The translations under genes were made by a program, and so were the position numbers. From positions 14,298,325 to 14,362,324 of the forward strand of contig CM017563.1 in assembly GCA_007844125.1 (NCBI GenBank): a stretch of 64,000 bases of DNA, written 5' to 3'. Numbering within the stretch: position 1 is the first letter of the stretch; each line of letters opens with the position of its first letter. This document shows positions 23,380-35,612 of the stretch, in pieces. The stretch comes from Sinonovacula constricta (lineage: Eukaryota; Mollusca; Bivalvia; Cardiida; Solecurtidae). The notes beneath the pieces were generated by a model that saw nothing but the letters and a program-made list of their open reading frames with translations, was not told the origin of the DNA and made no database searches.

Positions 23380-23462
23380 CCATACATGCTGAAAACACCA
23401 TTTCCCCCAAAACATAACCACCCTAATGGTGTTTCCAGCAACAAAAACTGTTAATAAACAAT
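23380..23462. repeat. P element, second copy
   Basis: ATGCTGAAAACACCATTT and AATGGTGTTTCCAGCAAC are complementary arms of the palindrome first seen at 16923. Confidence 0.6.
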
Positions 23463-23814
23463 GTACACGTTACTCTTGTTGTTTCAGAGAATGTTCATAA
23501 CATGTTTCATTACAACAACCTGCACACAAAGTTTTTCATCTCTCCTTAATCCAGTTATTCACAACTGCAGTCATTGTGAAATATTGATTTTGCCAAGAAT
23601 AAACATTTTATTAATCAAGTTTTTCCCCCGGAGATGATGGCAGTTGTAACATGTCGTAACTTGCTTTTAGAGACAATATGTCTGTGATTTTCACATTATT
23701 TTTCTTATCTAAAACAATTTTATTATGATAAATTCTTAATTAAAGATTTATCTTTGTTCATATGAAGCAATTTTACATGTTGATGAAGACAGAATATCAT
23801 TTTTAAAGCTTTAA

Positions 23815-24140
23815 AACCTGACCTGGTAGCGCAATCGGTTGAGCGTCGGTTCCAGGTACGAGAGGCCCCGGGTTCGATCCCGAGCTGCGACATACCAAAG
23901 TCGTTAAAAATGGTAGTGGTATAGCTCCCTTGCTAACGCTCAAGCAAATATAAGGGTAGTTCCACGACTGGTTGGCCCGTTGTCAGGATAATGTGACTGG
24001 GTATGGTATCATGCCAGGTGTTCACGGCATGCTATACACAGTGAAGGCAGCACTATATCTGCTTCAAGTGGACACCATCTCCAGATAACTGAAATACTGT
24101 TGGTGGGACGATAAACCCAATAAATAAACAAATAAAATAA
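23815..24140 (+). mobile_element. SINE-A copy
   Basis: The head reads ACCTGGTAGCGCAATCGGTT with B box GGTTCGATCCC. The body is near consensus through TTCACGGCATGCTATACACA and CCAGATAACTGAAATACTGT. The tail is GATAAACCCAATAAATAAAC. No convincing flanking duplication. Confidence 0.85.
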
Positions 24141-25439
24141 ATGTTTCGTGGGTTTTTTTTCCATTTAGCAAAAAATGTTTACAACAAGTGGCAATTGGAA
24201 CCAGGTGCTCAGCATCTACACTACATTTACACTTTTTTTATTGTTTGTGTAATTTGTTCTAAGCAGTTTGATGATATAGGTTAACCCTTTCATTCACAGT
24301 TTATCTATAATTTTGGAAATTCACTTGATTTTGTTGTTTTTCTTTAAAAGAGATCAAAGGATTTTAATAAATGTATGTTGTATACAGATTTAAGGCTGAA
24401 CCAGTCTACACATAAACCGTAGTCATGCAGATTCTGCTAATGATTGTGAATGATTTGTAAAGGCTTAAAATGGCGTATACGTGCAGCAAAGGATTAAGAA
24501 GTGAAAAAGCCAGATATTTTTTAGAAGACAGTTTTGCTGCAAAGATTGACTTTTGTACAGGTCTCTAGAACACGTTTTAGACATAGAAAATGGCCCACTT
24601 TATTGCAGATCTGGGATTTGGTCTCAGGAATTTTCATTGGCTTTTTCACTGCATGATTAAACTTTATGAGCCAGACATAAGAATAATGATTACTTACTGA
24701 CGAAGAAGGATCTTTTTTTTTTTTATAAACTGAATAGGAAACAAATAATATGCAGAATGTGTAATGCATATATAATGTAAACTTTATTTATGTTTCATTG
24801 AGAAGGAACATCAGTTGTATATACTTGTCTGTATCTCAAGACTTAATGAAATGACTCTGCAACAGTTTGTGGGGGTGGGAATTTTAATTAGTGTTATAAC
24901 TTTCACGTAGGTAGATTTTTCAGCTGACATTCTGAATAGATTTGTTGTTTTGTTGGGCAGTCTTAAGGGTTGTCCTTAATCCTCGATCATTGAAGATTAA
25001 GTGGTCTTGCTGGGTGTTGGGCTTTACATCTCTTAGTGGTTGTGGTCTCATGGTTAAAACATTTCAGTTTTATAACTATAAAAAAATAAATTGTTGATAA
25101 AATTCTGAAGCTGTTGATATGAAAAAAGAAAAATGTGAAAAATGTAATGCAAACAAAAAATAATGAAAATTCTTGCGAAAAACACACAACAATAAGTTTT
25201 TTTAATAAATTTTTTACCCAACATCATGAATTTGCATCTCGACCAACAGATCCTACAGAAATATGTCTACAAAATATTATTGGACTTCTGTAGGTCTGGA
25301 CAGATCACCAGTTGTTGACTGGCATCATAGAGATCTTCGACCTTTTGCTTCTTCAGTTATAAATAAGCCAAACTTAATTCTAAATTATTGACTTACAACT
25401 TCAGGTAGCATAACAAGACAGCATAGAAACTTAGCCAAA
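24141..25439. other. AT-rich non-coding stretch
   Basis: No gene or recognised repeat family is seen. Confidence 0.45.
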
Positions 25440-25510
25440 AGTAGTGTTCATCATTATTTGACATCTAGAGGGAGCTGGCTGATCTGGATCAACACTATTT
25501 GCTAAAACTG
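25440..25510. repeat. H element, right arm preserved
   Basis: GGGAGCTGGCTGATCTGGAT followed by CAACACTATTTGC is a near-consensus right arm. The left arm (TAGTGTTCATCATTATTTGA) is poorly preserved. Confidence 0.6.
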
Positions 25511-26243
25511 TGCAAGACATTCTTAGGGGAAGAAGAGTAAGAACAAAAACATGAAAACAAGTTGATCATGATCTGCACTTATTGCTGGAAATTGGATCTA
25601 AAAGTTGTCGGCTGATACTTAAAAGCATTTTAATTTGGTTAAGTGTCATTGTAGTATGATAAGGAATATCATTTATCTGGAGAGCTGTTTTTTGCCAGAA
25701 ATTGATCCATGATAATCACACAGTTATCTGCCAAATGGGACTGTCACTCTCAGATATGCCCATGGTAATGGTTGGCTTTTAGACAGAAGTTAATGGGACA
25801 TACTGGGTGGCTATATCATGTCTTTAACACAATACATTCAAAGGATAGGCACTGAGGCCTTCAGGTAGTTAAGTCTAAAAGATCTGTCCAAGATTCTTGA
25901 TGTCCAAGGTTTGATCAGTCACAAAGACTGGACCAGTTTTTGGTTGTAGAGTTTCAAGGGTGATATAGCTGCAAGGGTAATTGTTGGAAAATCTGCAGCA
26001 GGAAGATTCACCTGCAGATTGTATTGCTCTCATAACTTATAACTTTCATACCCCAATCAATATTTTTTTTAGTTCAAAATCTTACCGTTGAAAATCTCCC
26101 CAAACCCCATGCGTCTTCAAAATTAGATAGAACCCAGCCAAAATTTAGGATATGTTGTGAAAAGTAATGTATGTTTATGTCTGTCATCTCGAGCTCAAAC
26201 ATGCCAACTAACCTCAATTATCCCTTCTCTTGCTGCATGCATG

Positions 26244-26745
26244 AAAGGTGGTATCCAACAGTTTGGACCAAAATATTTTTTGTTTTAAATAACTAAATAA
26301 GTCATTGTTATCTGAAAAGGTCCTGCAAAATGCATTGATGTTCTAGATCAGTGTAAACAGTGAAACATAAATCCCCATTTCTCATTGCAAACAGGTATTT
26401 CCTATCAGAACTACCATGCAGAGATAGCTATTTTTAACCATGAACACTATGTGACAACTCACTTTAGAAATTACATTATAGTGTCATTCTGGTAATTCGC
26501 TTTGACATCGATATCTATTTTAAGCAAAGGCCATTATTGTGATTATTTATAGATTTTGAATAATTGAACTTTTAGAGTGTTTTTATAGCGAGTTGTACTG
26601 TCGAACAATAAAGTCAGGGTTCAAAACCATCTTTATTTTTACTTTAGTATGAGTGTATGCAGAAATTGTGCCCTAATTCCTCACAGCAGTGGTAAGGTAT
26701 TGTTACTTGATTTTGATATAGGCAAACTGTTGGGTACCACCTTTA
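26244..26745 (+). mobile_element. T-MITE, complete
   Basis: It starts AAAGGTGGTATCCAACAGTT and ends GGCAAACTGTTGGGTACCAC followed by CTTTA. This is the clearest forward-orientation copy of about 500 bp. The TTAA borders have mutated (TGAA on the left, TTTA on the right). Confidence 0.8.
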
Positions 26746-27110
26746 TTAAACAACACACACTAATTCTGCCTAAATATTGCCAATTCATACTAAACAACAC
26801 TAAGTCAGTGGTTGTCTGATGTGTTTAATTGACTCCATTCAGGATAGAAATGCATTATTTATGTAAAACATTCTAAAGAGATCTCTAGCATGGAGCGGAC
26901 CACACTTGGCCTATCTATAACAAAAATTTGTTTTATGTTTAAGCACTGTCTTAGTTTTGCAGTGGTCACAATGCATTGTTTAAATGTGGTGTGTCATTTT
27001 CTTTAAGAAAAAACAAAAATTTCATTCTTTGATGTAAACTTTATTTTAACAAAGAAAATGTTCCCTAGATATATCTGCCATTTATTAGCTTCAGAATTGA
27101 ACAACATGTG

Positions 27111-27587
27111 TAGAGCATTATATACAATATGGGTAATCCATTATATATAATGTGTAGAGCATTATATACGATATGGGTAATCCATTATATATAATGTGTA
27201 GAGCATTATATACAATATGGGTAATCTATTATATATAATGTGTAGAGCATTATATACAGTATGGGTAATCCATTATATATAATGTGTAGAGCATTATATA
27301 CAATATGGATAATCCATTATATATAATGTGTAGAGCATTATATATGATTTGAGTAATCCATTATATATAATGTGTAGAGCATTATATACAATATGGGTAA
27401 TCCATTATGTATAATATGTAGAGCATTATATACAATATAGGTAATCCATTATATATAATGTGGAGAGCATTATATACAATATAGGTAATCCATTATATAT
27501 AATGTGTAGAGCATTATATACAGTCTGGGTAATCCATAAAATATAATGTGGAGAGCATTATATACAATATGGGTAATCCATTATTAA
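27111..27587 (+). repeat. Minisatellite, 44-bp unit
   Basis: The unit is TTATATATAATGTGTAGAGC followed by ATTATATACAATATGGGTAA and TCCA. About 11 copies are present with few substitutions; the last units degrade near 27530-27587. Each unit carries the palindrome ATTATATATAAT, so the array can extrude small cruciforms. Confidence 0.9.
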
Positions 27588-27599
27588 CCATATCAGTAG

Positions 27600-29719
27600 A
27601 GCAATGGATACAATATGAGTAGAAATCACAAAAATTCCCCAAAACCCATACAGGATCTGAAGACTGTGTGATACCAATTAGTGAACATTATCTCAGCCCT
27701 AAGGTTGCTAATGCTAATTGTTTTACAAATACCTCGCCATGGGAGGTCATTTCTAGTCATTATTTAACACGTAATGTTAAACATTTTTGTGGAAGTCTCT
27801 GGAAATATCCGTGGCTCTCAAAACTTGAACTGTGGCATGTTTGCAAGATATTTATTGTTTGCAAGATAATTATTTGGTGTAAAGATTTTTATTGGTTGTC
27901 TGTTTATTTGGTCAATTGAGTGTTTATTTCATATTAATTGGGCAGTAATCACGTTTATTTATTTAAGTAGACTCACTGTTTTATGTTACGTAATGAGAGA
28001 TAAAATGCCAGGTCAGTATTTATTGTCCCACTAGAAGCTGGATGGTCTGCCTATGTTTGATCAATTTGTGTTTAATACACAGTCTGGCATGATGTTGACT
28101 TGAAAAGCAATTACTGTTTAGTAAAGTGTCAAAAATTTGGTTTACTGAGAAATTGTATGCAGTCATAAAATGCAGATTAATAGCAAACAAAAGTTTCAGA
28201 AATGAAAATAATTTGTCCTGATAAATACTTTATTCATTTACTGAAACTCATTTGTCTTGTCATCCTTGGTTATGTTTTAAAAATAACATTTTAAATTTTC
28301 CAATTGTTATACTTTCAATTAACAGAAAATACTTTCCCATTGCAAGTATTGATTCATATTGTTGAATGCTTCTTTGATCATGGTCTGTAATTTGGATTGA
28401 AGCTGAGTTATAAAAGTATAAATAAAATCAACTGTCTCTATGCAAGTGGTTTGAAAATTGTGTTAAATTAGCTTACATTAATTTAACAAAGTAACAAATA
28501 ATTTAAATTGTCAGCATGGTTATTGTTGTTTTCCATGTAGAAAAGGATTAAATATGAAGGTGAATCAATAATAGTGTAACAGATATGTTACAATGTTGTG
28601 TTTGAATCATAATTTAAACATGTAATTTAATTATTTATATTAACGGTTCATTATTTATCATTCATACAGGTTTTTTATGTCTAGTAGAGGAAACAACTAT
28701 GACAAATAAACATTGTTAAAAGTTTACTGAATATTTGTGTAACAATGAATGGATATTTCAAAAGTGATGTTTCAAACAAACATTAATAACAAGATTTGAA
28801 AAGATTGTGTTCAAATTAACCACTGGATTTAGGGCACTTTGTCTTGTGTCTTGGAAGGAAGAAATATCAGTGCAGGAATTGAACAAAAAAGACAAACAGG
28901 CAAGGTTTTATAATTGGTGAGAACATGAGCTGTTTTTTAAAAGTGCCAGAATGAAACAAGACGAAACAATAACAAAAGCATAAAATTGCAGTAGTCATAA
29001 TCCTGGAGGATAAAAAAACTGGAACAAAAACTACACAATAACAAGGTATTGTTTAAAAAAGACAATATGATATAAACTGTCATACAAAGGTATAAAGAGA
29101 TCAAAGCAAATGTTACAAGAAGAAAGTGTTTCATTGTGAAAAAGACAAGAAAAGTAAACTCAGCGATCGAAGAAGCGATCGAAGAAGTGAAAGGTGCAAA
29201 GTAAACTCAGAACTTCAATAATTCTAAAAAATGCTTGTGTAATCAAAATAGACCAGGGACTTTGATAAAAAAAAAATGTTGACAGTCATTTCTGCTATCA
29301 AATGATAGCCAAAGGGAACATTGCATTTTTTGTTGATAAGAAACAACAGGTATTTAAAAGCCAACCAAGGGAAACTGATCATTTTTGTTGATTAGAAACA
29401 GCAGGTAGTTACAAGCCATTTGATAGATTGATTAAAAAAGCAGCCAATTAAGTTACTTGTGAGGTAATTCAACAGGAATTTTTAAGGACAACTGAATATT
29501 GATTGGTGCATAATTGGACAATTGTCAGTGGATTTCAATTAATCAGAAAATGGCACATTAAATTTGCTCTTCAGGAAAAAACGACAGTCACTAGGACAGT
29601 GCAGTGGTGCATACATTGTAGAAAACAAGTCAGCTATGAGATGTGTAAGAAGCACAAAATATCTCTCTATTAACTTATAAACAACTGTGCCATCTAAGGA
29701 GTAAGAAAAACAGAAAAAA
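27600..29719. other. AT-rich stretch upstream of exon A
   Basis: No gene is seen. About 29290-29425 holds an imperfect duplication (AACAACAGGTATTTAAAAGCC versus AACAGCAGGTAGTTACAAGCC type), and 29160-29195 a duplicated GCGATCGAAGAA. Confidence 0.4.
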
Positions 29720-29821
29720 TAGTTCCATCAAGAGAAAAAAATAGTTCCATTCACAATAAATTGTTTCATCGACAAAATATTGTTCCGTTGGGGGGAAAAA
29801 ACAACACAACTTTACCTGTCA

Positions 29822-30024
29822 ATGGGTGAGCAAGAGATGAAACAAGTGCCACAATCCCTTGCCCTGGGTGTGGCTCGACCCAGCGTTCAGTACAATTTGA
29901 CTGCGAGCTCGCCAGGGACAGTGGGACGGTATATTACGCGGACAACACCCATACAACCACCACTACAGTATCCCGCACATTATGTGGCTGCACGCAGGTT
30001 GTCATGTAACCGGATCAGTCTCAT
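29822..30024 (+). CDS. Candidate alternative first coding exon A, 67 codons plus 2 nt
   Basis: An open frame closed upstream by TAG at 29720-29722 runs to a splice donor, GTGAGT, at 30025-30030. The first ATG is at 29822 with a weak context (T at -3, G at +4). The next in-frame ATG at 29837 has G at -3 and is a plausible alternative start. The region is clearly less AT-rich than its surroundings and codon use looks coding. The predicted peptide is basic and proline-rich, with VARPSVQYN, TTPIQPPLQYPAHY and, near its end, ARRLSCNRIS, an R-R-x-S phosphorylation-type motif. The exon ends two bases into a codon, the same phase as exons B and C. No domain or family is recognised. The exon boundary CAT|GTGAGT is a less favoured donor context. 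It could instead be an exon of another transcript or a chance open frame. Confidence 0.4.
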
Positions 30025-30161
30025 GTGAGTACTGGAGCAGCTATGCACGTGGAACTGAGAAAGAAGATTTTGTTTATCCTTATGCCAACTTTATTAACTC
30101 CGAATTGTTACCTATTTTAAACATAGCTACAAACATATATAATGTGATAGGTCAATAGAAG

Positions 30162-30235
30162 TAGAATAGATCCTAATCAGACTGCACCCCAATTGAGAGC
30201 TGGTTGATCTGAATCCATATTATTTTCCCCAGCAT
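30162..30235. repeat. H element
   Basis: GTAGAATAGATCCTAATCAG with ACTGCACCCC forms the left arm and GAGAGCTGGTTGATCTGAAT followed by CCATATTATTTTCCC the right arm. The two arms are complementary around AATT. Confidence 0.65.
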
Positions 30236-30592
30236 GCTCAGCTAATGCTCGGCAGGCGAAGAGTTTCAATACTTTTGTTTCACAAATCTGTACACACATC
30301 AACACACATGATTCTGTTGCACCGTACTTTAACTTGTTTTACTACAATGAAGATCACAATCTCAGTTTGGCATGTCCCAGTTAGATGTGTACATTTAAGG
30401 TGAAAGAATAAAAAGAAGATAAACACAAAGACAAGTTTAAATTCAAGTGACAAAAAATTGATTTTACATTAATAATGACAACATCAATAATTATGTAGTT
30501 GAAGGTCTATGTAAATAAACATATGACATGTTTGTTAAATATATGTTGAATACCGCATTTGCATGTTGTTATCTACATCATTGTTTTGTAAG

Positions 30593-30838
30593 GGAAGCCT
30601 GTGGCATAGTGGTAGAGTCATTGATTGGTAACTCCTCTGACTGTTTAGCCTCTCCGCGCATGGGTTCGAGTCCTGTTCGGGGTGAAGAATTTAATGTAGG
30701 AAGGTCTTTCAGCTGTCCTTCAGTGTGCCAGGGGTTCTAACCAGACATTTGTCTGGGGTCTTCCTCCACTAAAAAAGCTGGATGTTGCAATATTGATATT
30801 AAATGGTTGCTGCAATATATTTTGAAAACATAGAAAAA
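30593..30838 (+). mobile_element. SINE-C2 copy
   Basis: A box TGGCATAGTGG and B box GGTTCGAGTCC are both good matches. The head contains TAACTCCTCTGACTGTTTAG and the body GTCTGGGGTCTTCCTCC. It ends GCTGCAATATATTTTGAAAA. A SINE-A 3' fragment follows closely. Confidence 0.8.
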
Positions 30839-30867
30839 CATTGTTTTTTACAGTTGTAAATCTAAAT

Positions 30868-31015
30868 CTAGACTGGTTGGCCAGGACAATGTGACTAGGT
30901 GTGGTACCATGCCAGATGTTCACGGCATGCTATACACAGTGAAGGCAGCACTATATCTACTTCAAGTGGCAACATCTCCAGATAATTGAAACACTGTTGG
31001 TGGATCCAATAAACA
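30868..31015 (+). mobile_element. SINE-A 3' fragment
   Basis: It starts within the body at AGACTGGTTGGCCAGGACAA and runs through GTTCACGGCATGCTATACAC to ACTGTTGGTGGATCCAATAA. The tRNA-like head is absent. Confidence 0.75.
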
Positions 31016-32220
31016 TAAATATAAAACATTTGTGGGATCTTTTCTGGTAACAATAATTTATTTGGTTATTTATAATAAATAAATAAAATTTATTTACACT
31101 GTCAGATGCCTTTAAAGAATCCTTTAGTACTGCAGGTTTATCAAGCTCTCTTTCTATCTCAAGCCAATTGATATTTAATTGGCAATTAGTCTGAAGAGAA
31201 AATTGATTGTTTTGTACTTTTTCTGTGTTTCTTGTAAGTTGGACTGGCATATAATTTTGTTATGGTTAATACTTGATTTACAGTTCAGTTTTGATGTAGA
31301 AGTATCATTGATCGATTCTTGAATGAATAGCACACTGCAGCTAGCATGACAAAAGACAGCACAATGCCACATGTACTGCTTTAAGGTATGGTGTATCAAA
31401 CACTGAAAATGGGTGGCATCATATTTTCTTGCATCCTGTTATATGTAAAGATCAGAACTTATGCCATTTAATATTATCCATGATGAGTGTTCATGTTCGA
31501 TAGGAATATCCCACCTTATGGTCAGAAAGTCATGTAGGGACGAGGCCTGCTCTTTCTGATCCCAAGGTTGAAATAGTCCAATTCCTATACAACTTTATGA
31601 GTGATTTTTTTACCCATTTTTCAGGTTGTAAGTGTCACAAACCGGGTTCTGAATCCCATTAGTAAAGGTGTAAACTGTCTAACTTACAAGTGCCATTTGG
31701 TCAGGCTTAAGTAAAAGATGCAAATTAAAACTATTTGCTTTTTTCTTTCAGCTGGCTAAGCACAAATTGATAAATCTTGTTCTATCCATATATTTGTCCA
31801 CCATCATTCTTCACCTATAACAGCTAAATATCCCCATAAGTTGACCATATTTGTGTTGCTGTGATGTTCTTAAAACACACATAAACATCACTGATTACGA
31901 AGAAAATTGAATGTTCTGTTTAGTTATACCCTTTACTTGAAATATTGCATTTCATTTAAGCACACCAAATTACATCTTAATATGCATGCTATGACAAGGT
32001 AGACAACTCTTACAAGCATGTAGCTTCAGAGCAAGAGTTGTCATTCCTTCAACTAAGATTTTTTTAAAGTTGTCTGGTTCTAGCAAAAGTATCATTTAGG
32101 CTGGTTCTTTAAAAAAATTCTACGGCTTTTTTTAGGCAGGACTGGACAAAATTAGGGAATGAAACACTAAAATAATCAACAACAAAAATGGTCCTTATTT
32201 CAAATTTATTATCTTCTGGC
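31016..32220. other. AT-rich stretch with a SINE-C body scrap
   Basis: No gene is seen. About 31780-31880 (ATTCTTCACCTATAACAGCT, GACCATATTTGTGTTGCTGT followed by GATGT) resembles a decayed SINE-C 3' half. Confidence 0.4.
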
Positions 32221-32224
32221 ATTA

Positions 32225-32660
32225 AAGCAGATTATTTTTGTTCTGCCACAGGACCTTTATAAAGTATCACCAAACAATATTTTGTGTATTTTTGTTTTGC
32301 CACAGGACCTTTATAAAGTATCACCAAACAATAGTTTGTGTATTTTTGTTTTGCCACAGGACCTTTATAAAGTATCACCAAACAATATTTTGTGTATTTT
32401 TGTTTTGCCACAGGACCTTTATAAAGTATCACCAAACAATATTCTGTGTATTTTTGTTTTGCCACAGGAACTTTAAAGAATCACCAAACAATATTTTGTG
32501 TATTTTTGTTCTGCCACAGGACCTTTAAAGAATCACCAAACAAATTTTTGTGTATTTTTGTTCTGCCACAGGACCTTTAAAGAATCACCAAACAAATTTT
32601 TGTGTATTTTTGTTCTGCCACAGGAACTTTAAAAAATCACCAAACAATATTTTGTGACTT
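32225..32660 (+). repeat. Minisatellite, 54-bp unit with splice-acceptor-like cores
   Basis: Units contain TTTTTGTTTTGCCACAGGAC followed by CTTTATAAAGTATCACCAAA and CAATATTTTGTGTA. Eight acceptor-like cores are present. The first spacing is 54 bp, and later units lose a few bases (CTTTAAAGAATCACC). Because 54 is a multiple of three, open frames persist on both strands; these are repeat artefacts. Each unit has a T-rich tract ending in CCACAG|G, which looks like a 3' splice site. Confidence 0.9.
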
Positions 32661-34135
32661 TTATCTAAAGACATATTTTATTTTCTTCTATTTCATGTGC
32701 TGCTCCCTGCTGTTGCCAACATAATAGGTGAGTTTGCTTTTTTATTTCTCTTTACACCTATTTGAGCAGATTATACCCTATTTATGTTTAATTTCGTATT
32801 CCGCCCCATATGACCTCTTCAGTGTCTGTGTGCCGTAAAACCTAAAATACAAAATAAATTATTTCTCTTGAATCATGCATCACCAGAACAGCAGAATCTG
32901 GGTAATGTTTTGTCCACAAGAATATTTTATTTGTGTGTTTTTAAAAAGTATTTTTCTATAAAATGATACAATTACTTCCTTATTTTATTCTTCCAGTCAT
33001 TCCTTGTTAACCCCCCTTTTTTTATTTCAAAATCTTATCTTCTATTAATTTTGTCTGAAACTAACCAATTCATTCATACATAATGACATTTTTTTTGGCA
33101 AAGCATACACAATTATCACTCTTATTATAAATACACTCTAAGCAGTGATTTATTGGTCGACTGGTTTAGCATAGAATCTATAAATATGTGCCAGACATAA
33201 GTGTATTTAAATAACTGTTAAAAAGTCACCAAAAAAAAAGAAAAACATACAAAAGCATGATTATTTACTATAAATGAAAGGGTTAATGTTCATTTTGATT
33301 AAATATTATTAATTTTCATGACTTTAATGTTTATATATCATTTTCTTTGATATCTTCTTTTTTGTTATCTATTATTCCTTCTTGTAATACTTTTACTTTC
33401 TTCCTTCTTTTTTACATTGGTGGTATTTATGTACCGTATGAGAAAGACATGAAACCTGGCTATTTTCCCTTTGCAGAAAACATTCCATTTCCCTACCCTC
33501 AGATTATTTTTCATTTTAGCCTGTAAAAACAATTAAATATTGCATTAGTGCAGTTTCTACTGCATGTTTGACCTGCCTTGTCAGTGTTTATGACAGGAAA
33601 TTGTCGTATCAAAACATGACATTTTAATTTCCACATACATCTTTGCAAGTTTTATTATGTTTCATGACGCAGTTAGGATTTTTACTCGTGTTGAAATGTC
33701 ATGTCTTTTTGTTTGTAAAGAGTTAAATCTTTGTTTCAGCATTGTTTTTATGTTATACAGATAGAGTTTTTATGTTCATGTATTGTCTGTTAAGATAAAC
33801 AATCTGAGTTGAACAGAATTTGAAACTGATGAAAGTTTCTTGAAACATTTTGATGTGAAAGTTTGTAGCTATCATCTTTTATAGCCAGACTTGAAAAATT
33901 GTAGGAGGTTGGGGATTTTTTTTCGCATTGTTTAAAAAATACTTAAATAAAAAATATTCTTCCTGCCATGAAGTTGTTTATAATCTACAAAATGATTATG
34001 CGATATTACTTCGGTTTTCTAGAAAATAGGGGTGCATTTGCTAGTTCCAGTTTCAAACAATATCATTGGTTCATAATTAGATGGCAGACAGCATATATGA
34101 CATACTTACCCTAAATAAATATAATTCAGTGTAAT
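32661..34135. other. AT-rich stretch, short repeat tail at 32795-32850
   Basis: No gene is seen. CCCCATATGACCTCTTCAGT then GTCTGTGTGCCGTAAAACC at 32795-32850 recurs at 43118-43168 and, inverted and shorter, near 56541-56565. This suggests the 3' end of another dispersed repeat. A pyrimidine-rich tract lies at 33340-33415. Confidence 0.45.
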
Positions 34136-34137
34136 TT

Positions 34138-34350
34138 ACACCTACCCCCAAAAACGAGAGAATGAAATTCATTTAATCCCTGTCTATGGCAGTATATTTT
34201 ATTCTTACCCAAAAGGGAGATAATTCAATGAAATTTATAAATATCTTAAAGGAAGTTAATGCAATGCATTTTATACATGCCCAAGAATGAGATAATGCCA
34301 TGCTATTTATATTTACATTTACCCAAAAGGGAGATAATGCATTGTATTCA
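34138..34350 (+). repeat. Degenerate tandem repeat
   Basis: About four or five diverged units contain TTACCCAAAAGGGAGATAAT followed by a (C/T)AATG(A/C)-rich segment and ATTTATA. Unit length is irregular at roughly 35-60 bp. Confidence 0.55.
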
Positions 34351-34804
34351 TAATATAAGATTAAACCCCCTTCACTAATGAAAGACAGAAGTGTTCATAA
34401 TATTTCTAGACCAAATAACAATGGTAGGTCTTATTCAAGTCATAAACACAGTATGATAAATCATCAGGCTATGTGAAATGGCTTGGTCGGAGGAGATTTC
34501 TATTAAAAACCTTATTAAGATTTCTAAGAAACTTCGTAGCCAACTTAAATGTTGTTTTTTGGTCGGGTTTAAGAGGTTTTGTATCTGATCTTCGTTGCTG
34601 TAGTTGTATATAACATGACATCATGGTCAATGGAAGATGACAATAATTATTTCAGCATTTACACAGACTTAAGTCATTAATGCCTGCAGAAACTTGTTTA
34701 AACTAAAACATGTACAAAAATGTTCAGCTATTTATAACAAAGGTGAAACAAGATGAAAGACAGAGGTGTGGTTGAGTTGTTTCAGACACATTAAACCATG
34801 TTTA

Positions 34805-34895
34805 ACTCTTATTCCTTCAGGCTTGAATTTGTCAGACTTATGCAAATAGTGTAGAGACAGATCAGCCACCTGCTACTGAGTCTCGCAGTATATAA
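34805..34895. repeat. H element, left half
   Basis: The family flank (TTCAGGCTTGAATTTGTCAG) leads into GCAAATAGTGTAGAGACAGA and TCAGCCACCTGC. The right arm is mostly lost; CTGAGTCTCGCAGTATATAAC follows. Confidence 0.55.
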
Positions 34896-35300
34896 CTTTA
34901 CTATATATACTATATTATGTTAGCATATAAGTAGGATTTGGTATTTCTTATAAGTAAATATAGAATGAGTAAGGACCAAGCCGGGACACTTGGACTAACT
35001 TAACTTAGCTAAAATTTTTAAACTATTTCTTTTGCCATCTTTAAGAGTTTGAGATGGTCAAAGTTTTAAACTGTTGAGCAATCTGAGTTATTCACTTTGG
35101 TATGGAAAGTTGCACAACTTGTTTAGCCATATTTAGGAGTAATAAGAGATTATTGCCATATTTTAAGTTTAGCAAATGTATTGAAGAAAAGGAAAATGTT
35201 CAGCAATACTAAGGATATAAAGATAGAGTTGAGACATTACATAATTTGTCTTTGACATCTTTCATTGTTAGAAGGGATGTTGAGACAAACTAACATTTAA

Positions 35301-35610
35301 AACCGGACCTGGAAGCGCAATCGGTAGAGCATCGGCTCCAGGTACAGGAGGCCCCGGGTTCGATCCCGGGCCGCGACATACCAAAGTTGTTAAAAATGGT
35401 AGTGGTATAGCTCCCTTGCTAACGCTCAAGCAAATATAAGGGTAGTGCCACGACTGGTTGGCCCAGTGTCAGGATAATGTGATAATGTGGTATCATGCCA
35501 TGTGTTCACGGCATGCTATACACAGTGAAGGCGGCACTATATCTGCTTCAAGTGGACACCGTCTCCAGATAACTGAAATACTGTTGGTGGGACGATAAAC
35601 CCAATAAACA
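35301..35610 (+). mobile_element. SINE-A copy with perfect 15-bp target duplication
   Basis: This is a full copy with head AACCGGACCTGGAAGCGCAA, B box GGTTCGATCCC, conserved body and tail GATAAACCCAATAAAC. The flanks AAACTAACATTTAAA at 35287-35301 and 35610-35624 are identical, the signature of target-primed reverse transcription. The intact duplication marks it as one of the youngest insertions here. Confidence 0.9.
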
Positions 35611-35612
35611 AA

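Noticed and set aside
27111..27587. CRISPR array or AT-rich replication origin
   Set aside because: Contiguous tandem units without spacers; no origin-specific element can be supported.
32238..32528. Repetitive peptide frames on both strands
   Set aside because: The 54-bp minisatellite keeps any stop-free frame open. The peptides are simple translations of the repeat.
35301..35385. A functional tRNA gene
   Set aside because: The A and B boxes are present, but the sequence continues into the shared SINE-A body and does not form a proper acceptor stem; all tRNA-like heads here belong to SINEs.
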